Assembly: GCA_937859855.1 (NCBI GenBank)
Contig: CALMAR010000306.1
Coordinates: 10,721-16,021 of the forward strand
DNA: 5,301 nucleotides
Direction of reading: 5' to 3'
Source of the DNA: an uncultured Kineosporia sp.
GTDB taxonomy: Bacteria; Actinomycetota; Actinomycetes; Actinomycetales; Kineosporiaceae
Shown here: positions 4,841 to 5,301 of the stretch, piece after piece
Position numbering within the stretch: position 1 is the stretch's first letter
Layout of the letters: every line of letters begins with the position of its first letter
Translations under genes and position numbers: made by a program
The notes under the pieces: generated by a model
What the model was told of the DNA's origin: nothing
Seen by the model: only the letters and a program-made list of their open reading frames with translations
The model's database searches: none

Positions 4841-5301
4841 TCAGCCGAACCAGTGCTGAGGCTTCGGGTCCGTGTTCTCCCAAATGTGCTTCGCTTCCCG
4901 GTATTCAGCCAGGCCCGCCAGGCCCAGCTCACGCCCGGAGCCTGAGCGCTTGAACCCGCCCCACTCGGCCTGCGGCAGGTATGGACCGTAGTCGTTGATC
5001 CATACCGTGCCGTGGCGCAACCGGCCCGCCACCCGATGAGCGCGGGCCCGGTCGCTGGTCCAGACCGCCCCGGCCAAGCCATACGAGGTGTCATTTCCCA
5101 GCTCGACCGCCTCGTCCTCGGTCCGGAACCGCTCCACCGTCGCGATCGGGCCGAACGTCTCCTCCTGCACGATCCGCATCTCCCGATGGCAGTCGGCGAA
5201 CAGGGTCGGCTGGAAGAAGTAGCCGTCGTCCAGGCCCGGCCCGGTGGCCCGGGCGCCCCCGGACACCAGCCGGGCCCCCTCCGCAACCCCCAGCGCCACA
5301 T
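4841..5301 (-). CDS. Aldehyde dehydrogenase, betaine aldehyde dehydrogenase-like, C-terminal part
   Basis: The last ~153 codons of an NAD(P)-dependent aldehyde dehydrogenase; the start and about two thirds of the protein lie beyond the right edge. The GTG at 5299 is an internal Val, not a start: the frame continues into the edge and the family normally reads VALGxxEGA here. Visible are QEETFGPIATVERF, whose Glu-Phe pair belongs to the cofactor site, then GLAGAVWTSDRARAHRVAG, then GTVWINDYGPYLPQAEWGGF, KRSGSGRELG and EYREAKHIWENTDPKPQHWF. The INDY-PY--QAEWGG stretch and the N-x-x-P...WF ending match betaine aldehyde dehydrogenases of GbsA type, which oxidise betaine aldehyde to glycine betaine. 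Many relatives have His where this protein has Gly in DYGPY. The catalytic Cys and general-base Glu are outside the window, so activity and specificity cannot be confirmed. It belongs to the same strand as the oxygenase operon but lies about 3 kb upstream of it. Confidence 0.9.
   Translation of the reverse strand, partial: VALGVAEGARLVSGGARATGPGLDDGYFFQPTLFADCHREMRIVQEETFGPIATVERFRTEDEAVELGNDTSYGLAGAVWTSDRARAHRVAGRLRHGTVWINDYGPYLPQAEWGGFKRSGSGRELGLAGLAEYREAKHIWENTDPKPQHWFG

Noticed and set aside
4681..5301. Minus-strand frame overlapping the dehydrogenase in another phase.
   Set aside because: It is Arg/Trp/Ser-rich without domain features; the aldehyde dehydrogenase frame is unmistakable.

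Overview
The window is GC-rich throughout, with strong G/C third-position bias, GTG starts beside ATG starts, and two genes that look leaderless. This points to a high-GC actinobacterium (Actinomycetota); I cannot name the genus. No RNA genes, insertion sequences, CRISPR arrays or prophage signs were seen. The content looks like ordinary chromosome with one catabolic locus.

Layout. (1) Positions 1-1774, minus strand: an apparent three-gene operon. It reads a 109-residue Rieske ferredoxin, then a 373-residue Rieske non-heme iron oxygenase of the quaternary-amine N-demethylase type (GbcA/CntA-like, with a Glu rather than Asp between the Rieske and mononuclear iron sites), then a multi-pass membrane protein cut by the left window edge. 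(2) Positions 1775-1962: a 188-bp divergent control region with a perfect 10-bp inverted repeat bracketing a plausible operon promoter, a 12-bp palindrome and an 11-bp tandem repeat. (3) Positions 1963-2790, plus strand: an IclR-family regulator, probably controlling the operon. (4) Positions 2800-3429, minus strand: a DUF805 membrane protein with a long GYGQPG-repeat tail, convergent with the regulator. (5) Positions 3655-4104, plus strand: a small DUF1801-family protein. (6) Positions 4172-4753, minus strand: an amphipathic all-helical actinobacterial protein. (7) Positions 4841-5301, minus strand: the C-terminal third of an aldehyde dehydrogenase that closely resembles betaine aldehyde dehydrogenase (GbsA/BetB type).

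How the genes may work together. The partial dehydrogenase would make glycine betaine from betaine aldehyde. The Rieske oxygenase, fed electrons by the adjacent ferredoxin, would oxidatively N-demethylate a betaine or related quaternary amine, releasing formaldehyde. The IclR regulator would switch the operon on or off in response to a substrate or product. No ferredoxin reductase is visible, so the electron chain is incomplete within the window. The genes between (DUF805, DUF1801, helical protein) have no evident link to betaine metabolism.

The points most worth a second look are the ferredoxin-plus-demethylase pairing, the inverted repeat around the operon promoter, the recently amplified GYGQPG tail, and the unidentified membrane gene at the left edge. 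Nothing here clearly amounts to a new biological system.
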